Made by a program: the position numbers and the translations under genes. This document shows, piece after piece, positions 1 through 13,537 of a stretch of 64,000 nt of DNA (position 1 is its first letter; every line of letters starts with the position of its first letter). The notes below the pieces were generated by a model that saw only the letters and a program-made list of their open reading frames with translations, did not search any database and was not told where the DNA came from. This DNA comes from Paragonimus westermani (lineage: Eukaryota > Platyhelminthes > Trematoda > Plagiorchiida > Troglotrematidae): contig QNGE01002983.1 of NCBI GenBank assembly GCA_008508345.1, positions 1 through 64,000 on the forward strand, given 5' to 3'.

Positions 1-2
1 GC

Positions 3-179
3 AATCACTCGACTGAAGCTGACCCTGTGTGTTCAGAAACAAATGCTCGTGAACTTGACGTTTCCCTGGACTTAATGACCTTTTCTAACTCACCGATTGA
101 CTACCCACCCTATGCCTCCGAAATGTTCGATATAGAAAAACCGTTCCATATTATCGTAACTTTGGAACTGATGATTTGA
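3..179 (+). CDS. possible 3' end of a protein-coding gene (partial at left edge)
   Basis: An open frame enters from the left edge and stays open for 58 codons to a TGA at 177-179. It has no start inside the window. The translation begins NHSTEADPVCSETNARELDV and ends with EKPFHIIVTLELMI. Its mix of acidic, polar and hydrophobic residues looks more like a real protein tail than most frames in the window. I recognise no domain or motif. A GT at about 155-156 (context ATC/GTAACT) could be a splice donor, in which case the last few codons would be intron. The frame may also be chance: 58 codons is not exceptional at this base composition. No neighbouring exon can be identified. Confidence 0.2.
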   Translation, partial: NHSTEADPVCSETNARELDVSLDLMTFSNSPIDYPPYASEMFDIEKPFHIIVTLELMI

Positions 180-3100
180 TACGAAATATCTGCATTTACC
201 GGTTTTCGTGATCTTACTTTTCAAGGAAATGAACTGTTGTAAAGATAAATTTCATTTTCAACAATGAAACACACATCACGTGCTACTTTTGATAACTTGG
301 ATATAAAACTTGTCACAGAATGATTTTTAGTTGCCTGCGCATAACTACGAACATCGTTACCGTTCTATCAAAGAGTTTTGAAAACAATTGCGAACCTCCT
401 TTTTCAAGTTAAGAAAAAGGGCCGTAAGGTGCACGCGAGGCAGTGCAAGATCCGTCACCCTATTTTGTATAAAGATGGATTGTTGTACTACCACATTTTT
501 CGAAGTGCGAGAACGTTTTCTACAGATTCACGATGGTTGAGTTCGCTTTAATATTTTGAATGTCATAAGCTGCCTCTCATACGAACGTTATTGGCTCTCA
601 GGTGGTCACTAAATTCTGTTTGCCAGTCACCACTGGTTCTAAAGTGTCAGAGAATCCTCTAGGGCAATGTATCTTGAGCTAAACATTTGATGAACCGTAC
701 AACATTTCGTTTTTGGCAGTTAGTTTCTTCCCGTATTAAAAATGCTGATTGTTTTAGAAATTTTTCACTTGCAGCCACAATTAAACTATACATTTACGAA
801 GTAATATTACTCGGAAACTGAAGTGCTTCCACAACTACAGTGAGAGCATTTGAGAAGGACAGTTCTTTTATGCTTTTGTCATTTCCTTGATCTGATTTGA
901 TATCATCGATACACATGATGTCATCGTCTGCATGCTAGGAAATTGACGACTGTGAATGCAAACCTGTCCGAAGGTTGTCATTGATGAAATGTGCATCGGC
1001 AAGAACACGAACACACCCTTGGTGGATCCATCCAAATCGATTAGTCGCTTGTAGAGTTCGTTTTTCTTCTGTGATATGCACGTTGTGAGAACAGCCACAA
1101 CAACATGTGAGCAGTCGACAACCAATTTTCGGCCTTCGTTCTATGGAGCTTTTCGACAGTTTGTCATTCGCTGCAACCCATATCTCAAGGCATACCCAAG
1201 TTCTTCCAGATGAAAACAATGCGTGAACCAAACAGTGGCCTGAGTCGGGCTGAAGACAAACTGGGGATGAGCCTGGTAGAGTATCCGATAGAGTGTGTGT
1301 CACATTTTTCGTTCATATGCGGTTCCAAGTGACTGGCATCTGACGGTTTCTAATGAATAACAACAGTGGAAACACGCTGAACAGGGCAAAAAAAGAAAAA
1401 GTTCTCAATGGTGGACCTTCTTTGGGGCTGTGAGTCGGTATAGTCAAAAGAATGGCGTTCAGTACTGTGTGCTGTTCACCTACTTCATACCTTATTTCAT
1501 AGAGCGGTGTTTACGAGGTGATGGAGCGTACAGGAGGATGACAATGCGTACGTGAGTTCTGAGATATCATTAGTTCTTTCTCTGAGATCTCAAGTTGCAG
1601 TGAATTGTAACATCTTTCAGAATAATGATTCATCTTTATCTTGCTCTCAAGCAATTCAGGATATTTCGGAAGAGTACAATATTATCGATAAAATGTAACC
1701 AAAGATGAGTCTGTTATGTCGCACAAAGACAAAATTCATTCGTGGAGTCCCGTTTTTTCATCCGTTTTAATTGTTTAGTCAGTTGTTTGTTCGCTGAGCA
1801 TGGCATTCAGATTGGAAGCGTGTAATCACCAAGGCAGGTGACACCATCAGTTCGTGAGTGTCTGCACGTAGAGGATGACCAGTAAAAGTTTTAAACTTCT
1901 GCTTAGCAACAAAACAAATTTTAGGAAGGGTGCTTTGTCCACGCCGTAATTATCATTGTAGTAAAAGCTTTGGAGGAAGGTGCTGAAACTGTGAATGGTC
2001 TTTACCGCTTGCATTATCCTGCTAACCAAACTAAGCACAGCACGATTCTGATCGATTGACGCTATACTCTTGACACCAGATCTACTCGCGAAAATGTTTT
2101 GGGTCGCAGGATGTCTAAAGTCAAACCCAATGCGAAAGTTAGCTTTGCCGGTCTCTCGACGACCTTGTCTACTTGGTCCACCAAAGGTTAGCTGTCCTAA
2201 AACAAACTTCAACGTTGTGCTTTTAGTAACATTTTAACAGCCACGACAGATATATCTTCCTGACAACTGCCTCGCAGTTCGGCATTGAAAATTTCTCCAA
2301 TCTGTCCGTCCCAAGTTACTGCAATGTTAGCGTACGACTCATTATTTTGACTGAACGAACTCGTTTAACTACTGAGATCATCTGCAAGATGCGATCCTTT
2401 CTCCTTTATTCTTGTCCCCAAATGTTTTATCATCCCACATGAAGATCTTCGTCCTAAATATGTTGTGATTTTATTCGTAATCTACTACCTCAATGACAGC
2501 CCTTCATCTCTCTCAAACGATTGCCTCATAAACTTGACTAGGTGTTCTGTTCTCATTTGTAGGGTGTTTTCCTAGTTTAAGATCAGGGATTCATTCCTTT
2601 TACCAGCTATTGCCCAGTTGCCATCAACCGTGGAAGAAGTCATGTCTGTCTGTCACATATCTATAAGTCATGTCATTCTACAACCCTGCCTAGTCTTTTC
2701 TTTTTGCCATCCACTCTCAATAAGGCAAGAAGTTGCCTTTTGTCTCCTTCTACACTTATTCATCTGATCTTTATCTTGCCCAGTTTGAACGGACTGGATA
2801 TCACTTTCGCATGTCCCACTGTCAATTTAAGATGTCCCAAGGGGGTTAGCTGGGTTTCGACAGCAAACAGAATCGTATGACGAATATGCACATGGGTTAA
2901 CTGAAAAACACAGGGAGTGGTTGGTTCCCACACTGTGACAGGGCACGTTCCTGCCAGCTGCAGTCAGGAAATCAAGTTAGTTCACTTTCAATTAACTGTT
3001 ATACTCGTATATAGTCTGCTGTTTGGCTTCAGAATCATGTAGTAATCTGACCAAAACTTATAATTGACCAATCTAATCCGTGGTAAAAGTTAAACGCTAT

Positions 3101-5521
3101 CAGTAAACCTACTGGTGGATTCCTCACATGCGACTGTGAAATAAATAATCTGTTTGTCTTTTTGCTAAACAGTGCAGCTGGCGTTTGTCTCCTCACCTCC
3201 AATATGGTGACTCAAAAGTGTACAATGCTGATCAAGTTGTCACTTGACCGTGGGCTGTAGGAGATATCTTTTCTTCTGAATCGTCGGCTTTTCTGTTCTT
3301 GGAAACTTGAAGGGCTGCAATGGACTTTCCCTTGAAGTCATTCATCTTTTTTCTGTTCTCAGTAGGTTTGTCGGAAGTTTCTTGGAGGAATTCTGTAAGC
3401 AATGTGGATGAAAGGACCAGGCATCCTCCGCTGATTTACGAGTTACGCATCCGGTAAATTTAATTATAGGTTAGTTGCTGTCTGGATCATAAACATTGCG
3501 GCTAGATTTGTTATGATGCGTAATAATTGTTGTTATTGCTTGTCGGCAATACATATGAGCGCAAGAATCTGGACGAAACTGATAAGCCCCCTCGAAACAC
3601 ACTTGATAACAAACACGTACACACAAGCGCACCAGCGAACACACGTTTGTGTACGTCGTCACACGAGCAACCTGTTTATCGGTCGTGAAGTCGGTTGAAC
3701 TACACGTTTGAGCCTCGTGTCTGATGTGTGGCAGTGATAATTTCGAACTACCAAGTAGGTATCTCTCGGCTCGCTGATCGGGCTGCACAACTGCCTTTTC
3801 AACTGACACGCGTGCAAGCCCGTGCGCACACAAAACGGTCGGACATGGTTCCAGGGTCTAGCTGGTAGTCCCCAGCGGTGGCAGGATCCAAGCCGTGTGT
3901 GTTGGGTGATTCACTGGAGCATTGGTTCGCATTGTGTAAAACGACAGCAACAGATGCGCACACGTTTCATTAATTCGTTTTTTTGCCATCACGAAGGTAG
4001 AAGCAACACCATCAAGCGTGGACGAGAGTAAGGGGCGGCCCGAAATTCAACTTTCCCGTAAAAAGTGTTCATTCCATTTAAATTCCATATTCTAATTCTG
4101 CTCTGTCCGGCTCGCTTGTTGGTTGAACTTGATTTTAACAAACTGATAAAGCATCTTGGAGTACTCGCCAATGAGTAATCTGTTGGTTAAACCATAAAAC
4201 TCCGCACATTACCTTCAACGACAACCCAGTTTTATTAATAAGCGATCTTAATGAAGTTGCCCGTTACCATTTTAAACTGTACATTAACTGATGATCTGTG
4301 CAGACTAAACTGGCTGGTGGCTAAACGGTGGTGGTGGCGGTCCCCACAACTTCTGCCTTGAATACTTTTGACACTATTGATCAAATCGGTAACAGTCTGC
4401 AGGCAGCTCAAGGTGCTTTAAACTGGTTATTACTATCGGTTCGACGGCATGTGGTTCGCTTCGCGCAGCTTTAGAACAAAGCAGTAGTTTTCAGGTGGCG
4501 TGAATCACTGCTTGCGTTCATTTCTGACAACAGTACACTTGAACTGTTGACCGTCAGGTTTATCGCACAATTGTTCATGTAGGTGAGGCTATCTGCTAGT
4601 TTTCATGATGAATAGAATAAAGCTTGTTCCCCTGCACCACCTTGTTAACAAGAGAACGTGTTTTTCTATGAAGAAGTGAAATAACCTTACACTCATAAGT
4701 TTTGTGCTTCAGTATACTTATGCAATCAGGTCGGCTGAATTTGGCGACGCTAACAAATCATCCACTCTTGACAGCTACTTATTTCCAGACATTTCCATTT
4801 TTCGAGAAAATTGAGCAAGTGGTTAATTTTTCTCCCTCGAATGCCTGCCTAGTACGGACGACGAGGAGCATATTACACATCTTAAAGAACCGAGGGTGGA
4901 GGTGAAGGGGTCACACGATGACCATACAATGAGTTGCGTGCAGCCATAAGTTCAAATTGCCATTTATGAATAGGTCCCAGGAGGCGAGTTAGATGTATGT
5001 GTTAGAGCATTGCACCATGAACTTCAGTAAAGAACATACCGACAGTCGTATCATATAATGGGCAGCGAAAAATTTCATTGTTAAATGGTTGATCCGAAAA
5101 ATGTTGTTCAGGTGTATCACCGGTCATTGTTGATGACGTGAAAACTAACCAGTCTCGTGGTGATTGAAAACAAAACCACCTGTATGCTGAAACCACGTGA
5201 TAATAGGTTGTCTGAATTTTGTGGTTATCATGGTACTTTAGGAACACCAGTCAAAGATGGTAGTCATTGTGAAATGATACCGTGGTTCTCAGTTTGAGAT
5301 AGACCGTTCTTGGAAAACATATTTTTGAAGGCTGCACCGGTGCATTTGTCAGCCAACCCGTCACACCGGCTATGTAACCTTAATGAAAATAGTATCAAGT
5401 ATGCTTGCTGTTAGTTTTTTGAGAGACCTCGCGTACGATACTGCTGACCGATTAAGTCTTCTGAGTGGTTCAGGTAGAACAGTGAATGTCTGTTATCTGG
5501 GGATTGCTCAATAGCACATGA

Positions 5522-5556
5522 AATGGGTATAAACCACGATACCCATTGTGTGGTTT
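5522..5556. repeat. two overlapping, mutually exclusive hairpins
   Basis: AATGGGTAT at 5522-5530 pairs perfectly with ATACCCATT at 5539-5547 (9-bp stem, 8-nt loop). Seven of the eight loop bases (AAACCAC, 5531-5537) also pair perfectly with GTGGTTT at 5550-5556. The second stem cannot form as a true pseudoknot with the first because the connecting loops are only 0-2 nt, so the two are alternatives. No function is assigned. Confidence 0.5.
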
Positions 5557-5992
5557 CTTGACTGACGTCTTTAGTGAAAATGGGCACTGAGAATTATTCA
5601 CTGAAGTGAGCATCGCTGATCATTTATAAACAGTACCGAACGACATTGGACCAGAGTAGAGGAGGGACGATTATAACATCCGCATTCAGAATATTCTTGT
5701 GCTATTCTAACAAAAGGTCTCTCATTAAAGTATGATCTTTTTGCTCAACTAGCACGTTCTCATGCAAAGTGTACGCTTGCGTTTATGAACCGGAATTCCA
5801 ACCCACAACGCAGCGGCAGTTTCCATTTTCACTTCTTATGAACTTCTGCCTGGTTTTGCGCGCATGGCTGTGTGGGTGTTTTGCCTACCATTTCTGCCCA
5901 TTGGTTCGTTGAATAATGGCTGGCCCGGTCGTTCGTATTGTCCGCAACCCACCTACAATTGGCCTTGGCCATATCTCGTTTACGCGTCGAGA

Positions 5993-6014
5993 TATTCCAC
6001 CGAGTAGTGGAATA
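5993..6014. repeat. 8-bp stem hairpin
   Basis: TATTCCAC (5993-6000) and GTGGAATA (6007-6014) are perfect complements around the 6-nt loop CGAGTA. The hairpin lies in a slightly GC-richer patch (about 5850-6020). It may be chance. Confidence 0.45.
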
Positions 6015-6307
6015 ATCGCACCTCCTATTTGTCCATCCAACACACTACTACTGTTCGTGTGCATGTTCTAGTGGGATAGTTGATCTAATTTGAACATTTT
6101 TCCATTAAAGTGTATACTCGAACTACGTACAGGTAACCCTTCGACTCAACTTCTAACAGATAACCTATTCTTGAAATTATTGGTGAGTAGAAAGGAATTT
6201 CGGTTCTATAAAACTTGGAAGTCGTTCATAATTTATCACAGCCGTCGAATAACCCTAGATCTTCCAGTCAGAGCTTTTTGAAAGGGAACACTATGCTCAA
6301 ATCTGGC

Positions 6308-6400
6308 TCTTTTTAGAAGCCGTCAGTAGTACATATCACTGCCACGGCACGGATTAGAAAACCAGTCGCGCTTTCATCAGACAACCATGATAGTGACTTA
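6308..6400 (-). mobile_element. degenerate SINE fragment, antisense
   Basis: Read on the minus strand, this segment carries the family's hallmark run: a decayed A-box region (about 6386-6400), then a B-box relative (TTCTAATCCGTGCC), GTGGCA, and GTACTACTGACGGC. These correspond in order to the better copies at 13538-13726 and 18604-18765. The body beyond about 6308 is lost or too diverged to follow. It is an old, broken copy with no coding capacity. Confidence 0.5.
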
Positions 6401-9400
6401 AAATGCCTGCCCTCAGTAATCGTATTCTACGTAGATCAGCGGTTCCTTCCACTGTTAAAGCGTACCAAGCTTCACTTTTCGCACCTAGTATTTTCTGTCA
6501 GTTTTAGATATTCAGAGTTGTCTCTACCTCCCGCCCTACCGAGTGATCTTACAGATCACACGACTTTGTGCAAACTGTTCATCGCTCAACACGCCCAGGA
6601 GTATTGGTGTTTATATTTTCCTTTTAGGTAACAAACTGCGGAGCGGATTTTCGTTGATTACATGAAACAAGGCCATTGCCATTTGGTAAACACTGTTTGG
6701 GGCCTTAATTAGCGCCCGACTGATGCAGAGGTGATTGCGAGTCCAGGGATCTTACTTCAGAGAACTTTCTCATGACTTCCATTTATTAAAAATATTGTCA
6801 ATCTCACGGATAATACCCAACCCCACGAAATATGTGCGATAGAGTGCTGGTCGATTCTGAGAGTCCACAAACACTTCTAGTAGCACAAAGCTGGGCACTT
6901 CTAAACAGCAAACTAGCATCAGAAGAACAGTCGGCCTGACTTTCGTTTCTAGAAAAACAAATACCATATTGCGCAGTCGGTCTACAAGAAGCAAACGCTC
7001 AACGGACAGTGCCCGAATCTCTATACTTTCTTCCTCATAGCATACACAAGATGAATCCGGTTGGCCCACAAGCGAAGGATACGTATAGATTATACTAAGT
7101 TGCACAAAGACATTGACCTCAATTAGTATACTTTAAAAAAAGAATATGTATGCCATCGTCAAAAAATGAAGATCCCGGCCAACAAATGTTTACTCAGTTA
7201 CAACGTTCTCTGAAGTGTCGTTTATTGGCGACACGTTCAAAAGTTCACTGCGCTGTTGAACCTTATGCAACGCAACGAATAACACAGTTATTGGTGTCGT
7301 CTCCCAAGACACACCAGGGTGATTAATCAGATATCTTGCGTAACTCATACGCTTCCACATCGATATGAAGTACGCCACATAGGGAGAATCCATCGACAAA
7401 CGGGTCCTTGGACCAGCGAATCTAAATGGCCTGACTGTGTCAACTGTCTCACAAGACCGAACCCAAAACTCTTCAGTCATTAGGCCCGTAGTCCAGACAG
7501 CTCATGGCACCGATGTCACCGTTACGTTGAATGACTGGTTCTGCACTTGCAACTTGCCTGGACATTATCGGTCAGACGTAGCTGTTCCTGTTTGTTACTT
7601 CAAAAACAATTCATGTTGATTCTCTACTTGTTCTGATAGCCTCGCCTGATGAAGTGAATTGATGAGAGAGGCTCATTTGTCATGTTCTTGTATGTTTAAG
7701 GTTGGGTTGCAGCTACAATTTGTTTAGATGTTGATATATTCAGGTTGTGTTATATCATGCACCCGAGGACATCATGTGAGTCCACTTTCTTTATTCGGAC
7801 GCTTTAGATTGAGCAGATCATTTTATCTAAATACTATGGTACTTACTCACCATCGTCCTGACTAGTGAAAACCCCCTGTCAGTTCACTACCCGTTTAATT
7901 TTGAATTGTCGGACACGGCTGAAAACAGCAGTTTGATTCAATGGTAGTCCACCATTTGAGCCCTTTCTAACCTCTGAAACACTGTGTAACAGATTACACG
8001 TAACCTTGTTAAATGTTCATTATCAACAAGTCTTGATTAGAGATGTACACCATCTGCTGTGTAAACTGTGTGTTGTGATCATTTTTACCATGCCTAGTTT
8101 GAGCCCACTGGTACAGTAGTCAGTCCCACACATTTGATGTCCGGATGGTGACATGTAATACGGTTGATTCCTACTGAGAATTTGAATCTAGAGTTCATCA
8201 CTCTCTGTTGAAGTGAGCTGATGCAAGTAAGCATGAAATATTATTCTGGCGGTGATTACGAACAGTTATATTCAACAACCACAGCATCATGCCGAGTAAA
8301 ACACCCAACTACTCCAAAGCTTACTTCACACAATATAGATTCACAGTGTCGTTAGTCACATGCAGTATTAGGATACATTGTGTACAATATATGGTAGAGC
8401 ACAAATGAGATTCAATTTCAACCGTTATCGTTCAACTACAGTTCAACTGGTGAACGTCACGTCAAGTCGAGTTATCGACTTAGTCCCCCGAGGGATAAAA
8501 ACTCAGTGGTATATTCGCAAGAATTCCCAACCTTAAAAATTCTGTTCTTCAGGTACGACGAAAAGAAAGCCTATCACTGACTTCAAGGTAAAGTTTCTCA
8601 CGTGAAATTGTGCATGATATGGGACAGCTAAAGTTGGGTGCGATGGCGTAAAGTGTTGACTTACACAGTAAACATTTAGGAGATGAAATCGATAAACAAC
8701 AGCATAACCGCACATATAAGGAGTTGGAAGCGTAAGAAAGCACATGGACAACGAACTTCTTTCAATAAGCAGCTGCACTGATAATACATGTCAGCATACA
8801 AAGAGCACTATAAGCTTTATAGATAAAGCGTGGAACGTTTGACAACAGCTTTCAGTCATTCGCAATCAAATCCATGGAACTAACAGATGACCAGTGGAGT
8901 ACCATTCGAAGAAGGCAGGCTTCCACGAAATTTACACAAATTTTTAGGAACTTAACAAATAGTTCGGTCTGAAATTGCCAGATTCTGACCTCGAAGAAAG
9001 GGGGGAAAACGTAGTCAAAGCAGACAGACTAGATAACAAAATGATCAACTTGTATGTAAGGTATTCACATTGAGGTGAATGAGGTTCAGTTTTGTGAGGG
9101 GTAAGGGAATTTGCCTCCTAAACAATGAGTAAATGGCCTTGAGGAGGACGAATGCTGCACTATAGAACTATGAAGTATCAATGGGAACTAGTGTATTTAT
9201 CAATTTTTAAGCTACAATATGACTGTCAATGATTTACCATTCACCTTTAAGGAATATTATCTGTACGGCTTATCAGAAGATTGTACGGTGATTAAGACAG
9301 GGGGAACGGTGGATCAACGTTTTGCAGCTATGACCGGTGTCGTCCTCACACAGTTTGGACTTTTGTGATTTGTCATTTGGAGAGTAACTCTCTCAGGAAA

Positions 9401-12400
9401 TGCATGAATTCAGAAGAAAGGTATGAATGAATCTCAGGTTCACATACTGGATTGGCAAACATATTCGAATTTGAACAATCCGTTTAGATGTAACGCAAGT
9501 TGATCCAACGACCAATGACACCCGTTTCTTTGTTAATATCATTTCGGCTACAACACCCCGGGTGAAGTCCACCCGAGCCAGCTGGAACGTTGTGTATTAC
9601 AACTTATTCGTTGCGCTGTGTTATTCTTAGTTCATTTTTATTTACAAAACTGTCCAAGGGGAGCACAAATTGCATGAGTTCATTCGTACCAGATTTGTTG
9701 TGGGTATATAACATCCTGTCTTAGTTCAAAAGATTGGAAACCCATGATGCTTTTATACTTCAGAAGTACTAGGAATGTTTTCCTGTCAACAATATCACAG
9801 TCATATGTGCCTTGTGAACGAGAATTTACGTTTGTATGTCCAATTTTGTACATATTCTGTTATTTACCCACTGTTCTCATTAATAGCTGCATTCCATCTG
9901 AAAGTAGGTTACTAATTGTAGAAGTGATTACTTACGGTTTCTGATTTTTAAATTCACCTACTCATGTATTGCATATTATCCGTAATTTCGTTAAGGCGAT
10001 TGCTTAAAAGGATCGGTTACTCTGCAGCAAGTTGCACTGTAGATACGGTGTACGAAGTCGAAACCAAAGCTATCACAAATGACAGAGTAATTTTCAGAAT
10101 ACGAGATCGTGGTAGATGCGTTGGTATTTGGCTCTCTGGCTACGTGGCTAACCGGGTGAAGTGAATTCGTAATTCATGATTACAACGCCAGTTACTGGGG
10201 CTGAAAAGCATACCGCAAAAACACTTTATAAAAATATACTATCCGTCCATCCGAACCAGAAATTGCAAGATAAACATAAGTGCATTGTCGTACAGACTTG
10301 CATGAGCATTCATACTGTCACACGAGAGTGATTGGTTACTTTGATGTGCTACATCCCAATTCAGTAGAACACACTGTGGTCACTACGACCAGGTGATTCT
10401 TCGGAACATAGAAATGCAGATACTTTTACGTTTAAGAATTAAACTTTCGAGGTCATGCTAACGGAAAACGGGAGAGGACTAAAATAAGACACATATTTCA
10501 GGTTTCCAAACAAAAAGGAGAATCTTTTAGGATGGAAAACTTGTTGGCAGTTTCTTAATAATGATGGGTACAGCCCACCGAGAGCGATTGTTTCGTGGGT
10601 AATCTTTGTCTAACCAAAACCCCTCGATTTTGATGAGTAGGAATTTCAACGTTAACTACTTGAGAAGTACTGTTTGACTGTCCACACCTTGGATCGTTTG
10701 GCGGATTCGATAGGACACAGTGGGTTGAGATGGTAAACAAGTTCAAATGTGTAATCACTGAGTACATGGCGTAGAATCTTAGTTCAGCCGCTCGTCCTCT
10801 CTGGACACGCGCTTTCTGTCGCCGGCTCGAAACCAGTCGAAGCCTAGATTTTTCGTAATTGAGTCTTTTCTGAACTAAAGAGAATTAATTTTTACTGCGT
10901 GGCGTCTTGGACAGTTCTGCCTATAATTTACTCGAAAGTTTTACCGATGGTTTCCAAGTGCTCATTTTCAAACCACAGTTCAGCTGTAGAGATATGCAAC
11001 TTCGTAAAAACATGTGAAACTATCATTTCCCTTTGAAATTGAAAGAATGGCTAGTTCACACGGTTCTCACATCCAAATAAGTCAGTAGTGATTGACTCCT
11101 GAAATGCACACATTTTTTAAAGTTGCCCGATTTTAACAGAGCTTTTTCAAGAAGCTTGCCTTCGGGATTACAGGAAGTAGGCTACTGGTTGCAGGTATAT
11201 TTGATACCGGGGGTTAGTTTCTAGTTCTATAAACTTTATCACCCATATGCTGCACAATATTCATAATTTTACCAAAGCTATCGAAGCACATATTAGTAAT
11301 TGGTAGTCTGGGAGCTGGTGGAATACGAGCATGCTGCTTTTGACTAATCGATGCATAGTCGGAGTATGTTGCCTACACTCGTTTGTTTTTCCGTTTTACC
11401 GTGTGGTATTTTTATTCGAAATTGATGTGGCCACGAACTACAGTGGTCTAGTGAGCAACACCTTCCTAGTGTGCTGTACGTAGTAGTCCCAGCTATCAAG
11501 AAGGAACGACAGTCCGGTGAAATTTTTGTTCAGAATTCAACTTCCTTCGACCTTAGAAAACAACTCCCACATAAAGTCGTGTCAGACACCTTAATACAAG
11601 TACTAATTGTAATAAACAAGGTTACTGTTTTGCTAAAATCGTCAAAGAGCGCGCTTTGAAATGAGTTGTTCCACACAGTTTGAGATGGGTGCACAACTAT
11701 AACATTTTGGCATGGCACGTGCCCACGAACAGTGGGTGGATATTCGTGTTACCTACGCAGATAAAAGTGAGTATCCTTGAACTGTTCGCATGTGGTAAAT
11801 GGGAAAGTGGAACTTCATTTTACAGACACTCTCATCGATCCTAAACATGTGAATGAAGTAACACAAAGAAACTTTTTAAAAGAAACCTGGCTACACATAT
11901 ACAGTTTGTTCGGAACGCGAGTGAAACTCACATGGAAACCTGCCGAAAGCAAAGGAAAGGCTACTATTTTTGGATGCCTAACGCAAACTGTCAACGGTTA
12001 AGTGCCAAGATTTCGTGGCTTCTCAAAGTTTTTGAGATGTGGACATTGTTCTGATCAGTAGGGGTTGATTTACGACGATAGGGCTTGGTTGTCTTATGAC
12101 GCAGTTTCTCACACAAGCCCAGTCCACTGACTACCGAGTGTGTCGATGCCGCTGTTGGACAGCTTAACACAGAATTTCTGGTTTCATTTTCAAACTGACT
12201 TAAATAGCTCTGCAACTACATGGAAGATGGTGCATACAGTCAGTGGTGTAAGAAATGGGGGTTCCTAATTTTGATCGGAAGTGAAGGCAACCTCGTGGTT
12301 TGTCAGTACCACATTAGATTTGTTGCAATGTCATTGTATTCTGTCTTGCTGAAAGTGTTGTTCAACATAAGGTTATTGAATAGAAACTGACTTTAACGGA

Positions 12401-13212
12401 CGTTTCCAAAAAACGAGTCCTAAATGGAAGTTAGTTTGTTTCCTTTTTCAATGAATGGTCATAGAAACGTTCCACATGAGGCACTTCTATGTGGGACCGT
12501 TAGTGTCGTCTGCAGTTTTCATCCGCGTCTCGTGATGCTGGTTAAGATGAACCAACCAAGCTTACAAGTTTACTGCACTATCTTGGAACGCATTGTCAAC
12601 TGGTCTGGGAGCACCGAGTAGAACTAAGAAAGATTGCAGGGCACACACATAATGCAATGAACTTTTTATGGTGTGACGATTCAATTAAGCGTTCCGAATA
12701 AAGCCGACAGGTTTCGATATCGTCGCAGTAACATGCAGTGAACCTCGAAGAAACGAGCGTAGCAGCCACCGGTTTTGAATCTCCTAACCACATTGCTTTT
12801 CCTTTTAAACTGTATCAACCTGGCGGGACCAATATAACGGCTGTCAGTATTGCACTCTATTTGCTACACATACTAACCTCCCAAAGAACATCACTAGCTA
12901 AAAGATTCTCCTAGAGACAGCATTTCTTTCGGTCCCGTATACCTTTAAGAGAAGTTATGTTCCAAAAGAGACCGTCCCACACATTCAAACACGGATCATA
13001 TCTTCAGGATGCAATTAGGTTTACTTTCGCAGGAGCCTTGTATCGTGGATTGGACAGTTTTGAGTTCCAGTAAAATGTGTGCAACATGGCTGAGTTGATC
13101 ATTCTGTAGATAACCGTTGGCATCAGCAACTCTTCGACGATAAAGGAACAAATATCAATTTTAGTTTACTGACGAGTAGTCGGGGCTTTGGTTTATTTTC
13201 TAGTTGACCACC
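6401..13212. other. unrecognised non-coding stretch
   Basis: No gene or repeat family is recognised. One compact hairpin at 8464-8481 has a 7-bp stem (AAGTCGA/TCGACTT) and a 4-nt loop. A G6 run lies near 9000. The open frames here are under 80 codons and look like chance. Confidence 0.6.
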
Positions 13213-13395
13213 AGTCATATTTGATCACAGCCTTCGCATTCAGATAGACGATCCAGCCAGTCTCTTTCGAAAAGAAGCACTAGACTCGAGTTTCGCTCTC
13301 ATTAGAGCTCGTCAGTAGTGCATATCCTTGTCACGGCCGGGATTTGAATATCGGCATGCGGGTTTAATGAGTTCAGTGATCTCGACCTGTCTCGG
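13213..13395 (-). mobile_element. tRNA-derived SINE, antisense member of a head-to-head pair
   Basis: The body (13213-13348) is the reverse complement of the body of the plus-strand copy at 13591-13726, with 127 of 136 positions identical and no gaps. On the minus strand it has a B-box-like ATTCAAATCCC (13339-13349) and, 38 bp upstream, an A-box-like GGTCGAGATCA (13377-13387). SINE heads come from tRNA genes and these boxes are the internal RNA polymerase III promoter. Upstream of the B box the head differs completely from the neighbouring copy although the bodies are near-identical. It encodes no protein and would rely on a LINE for mobility. Confidence 0.7.
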
Positions 13396-13537
13396 AAGTC
13401 CTAATCGCGGGGTTATCGACTGGAGTTAACAGGACAGTTACTTCGTCTCCTCTCGAGACGATCGAGCAACCTGATCATTGCTCACAAGCGAGAGTGGTTG
13501 AGCGTTCAGACTTGATAATTCGGTCGTGCCTAATGTG

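Larger units (their letters stand above)
180..6307. other. unrecognised non-coding stretch
   Basis: I see no gene, RNA gene or mobile element here. Open frames are short, occur on both strands and overlap (for example two minus-strand frames share 935-1125), which is what chance gives. Minor items are a CA/GT-rich patch at about 3600-3670, a GGT-rich patch at about 4318-4345, and the two small hairpins listed separately at 5522 and 5993. Confidence 0.6.

Noticed and set aside
868..1303. Two overlapping minus-strand open frames of 85 and 122 codons
   Set aside because: They occupy different frames of the same DNA, so at most one could be coding. Neither has a recognisable domain or clean start.
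5522..5556. H-type pseudoknot
   Set aside because: The connecting loops of 0 and 2 nt cannot span stems of 7 and 9 bp, so the two stems can only be alternatives.
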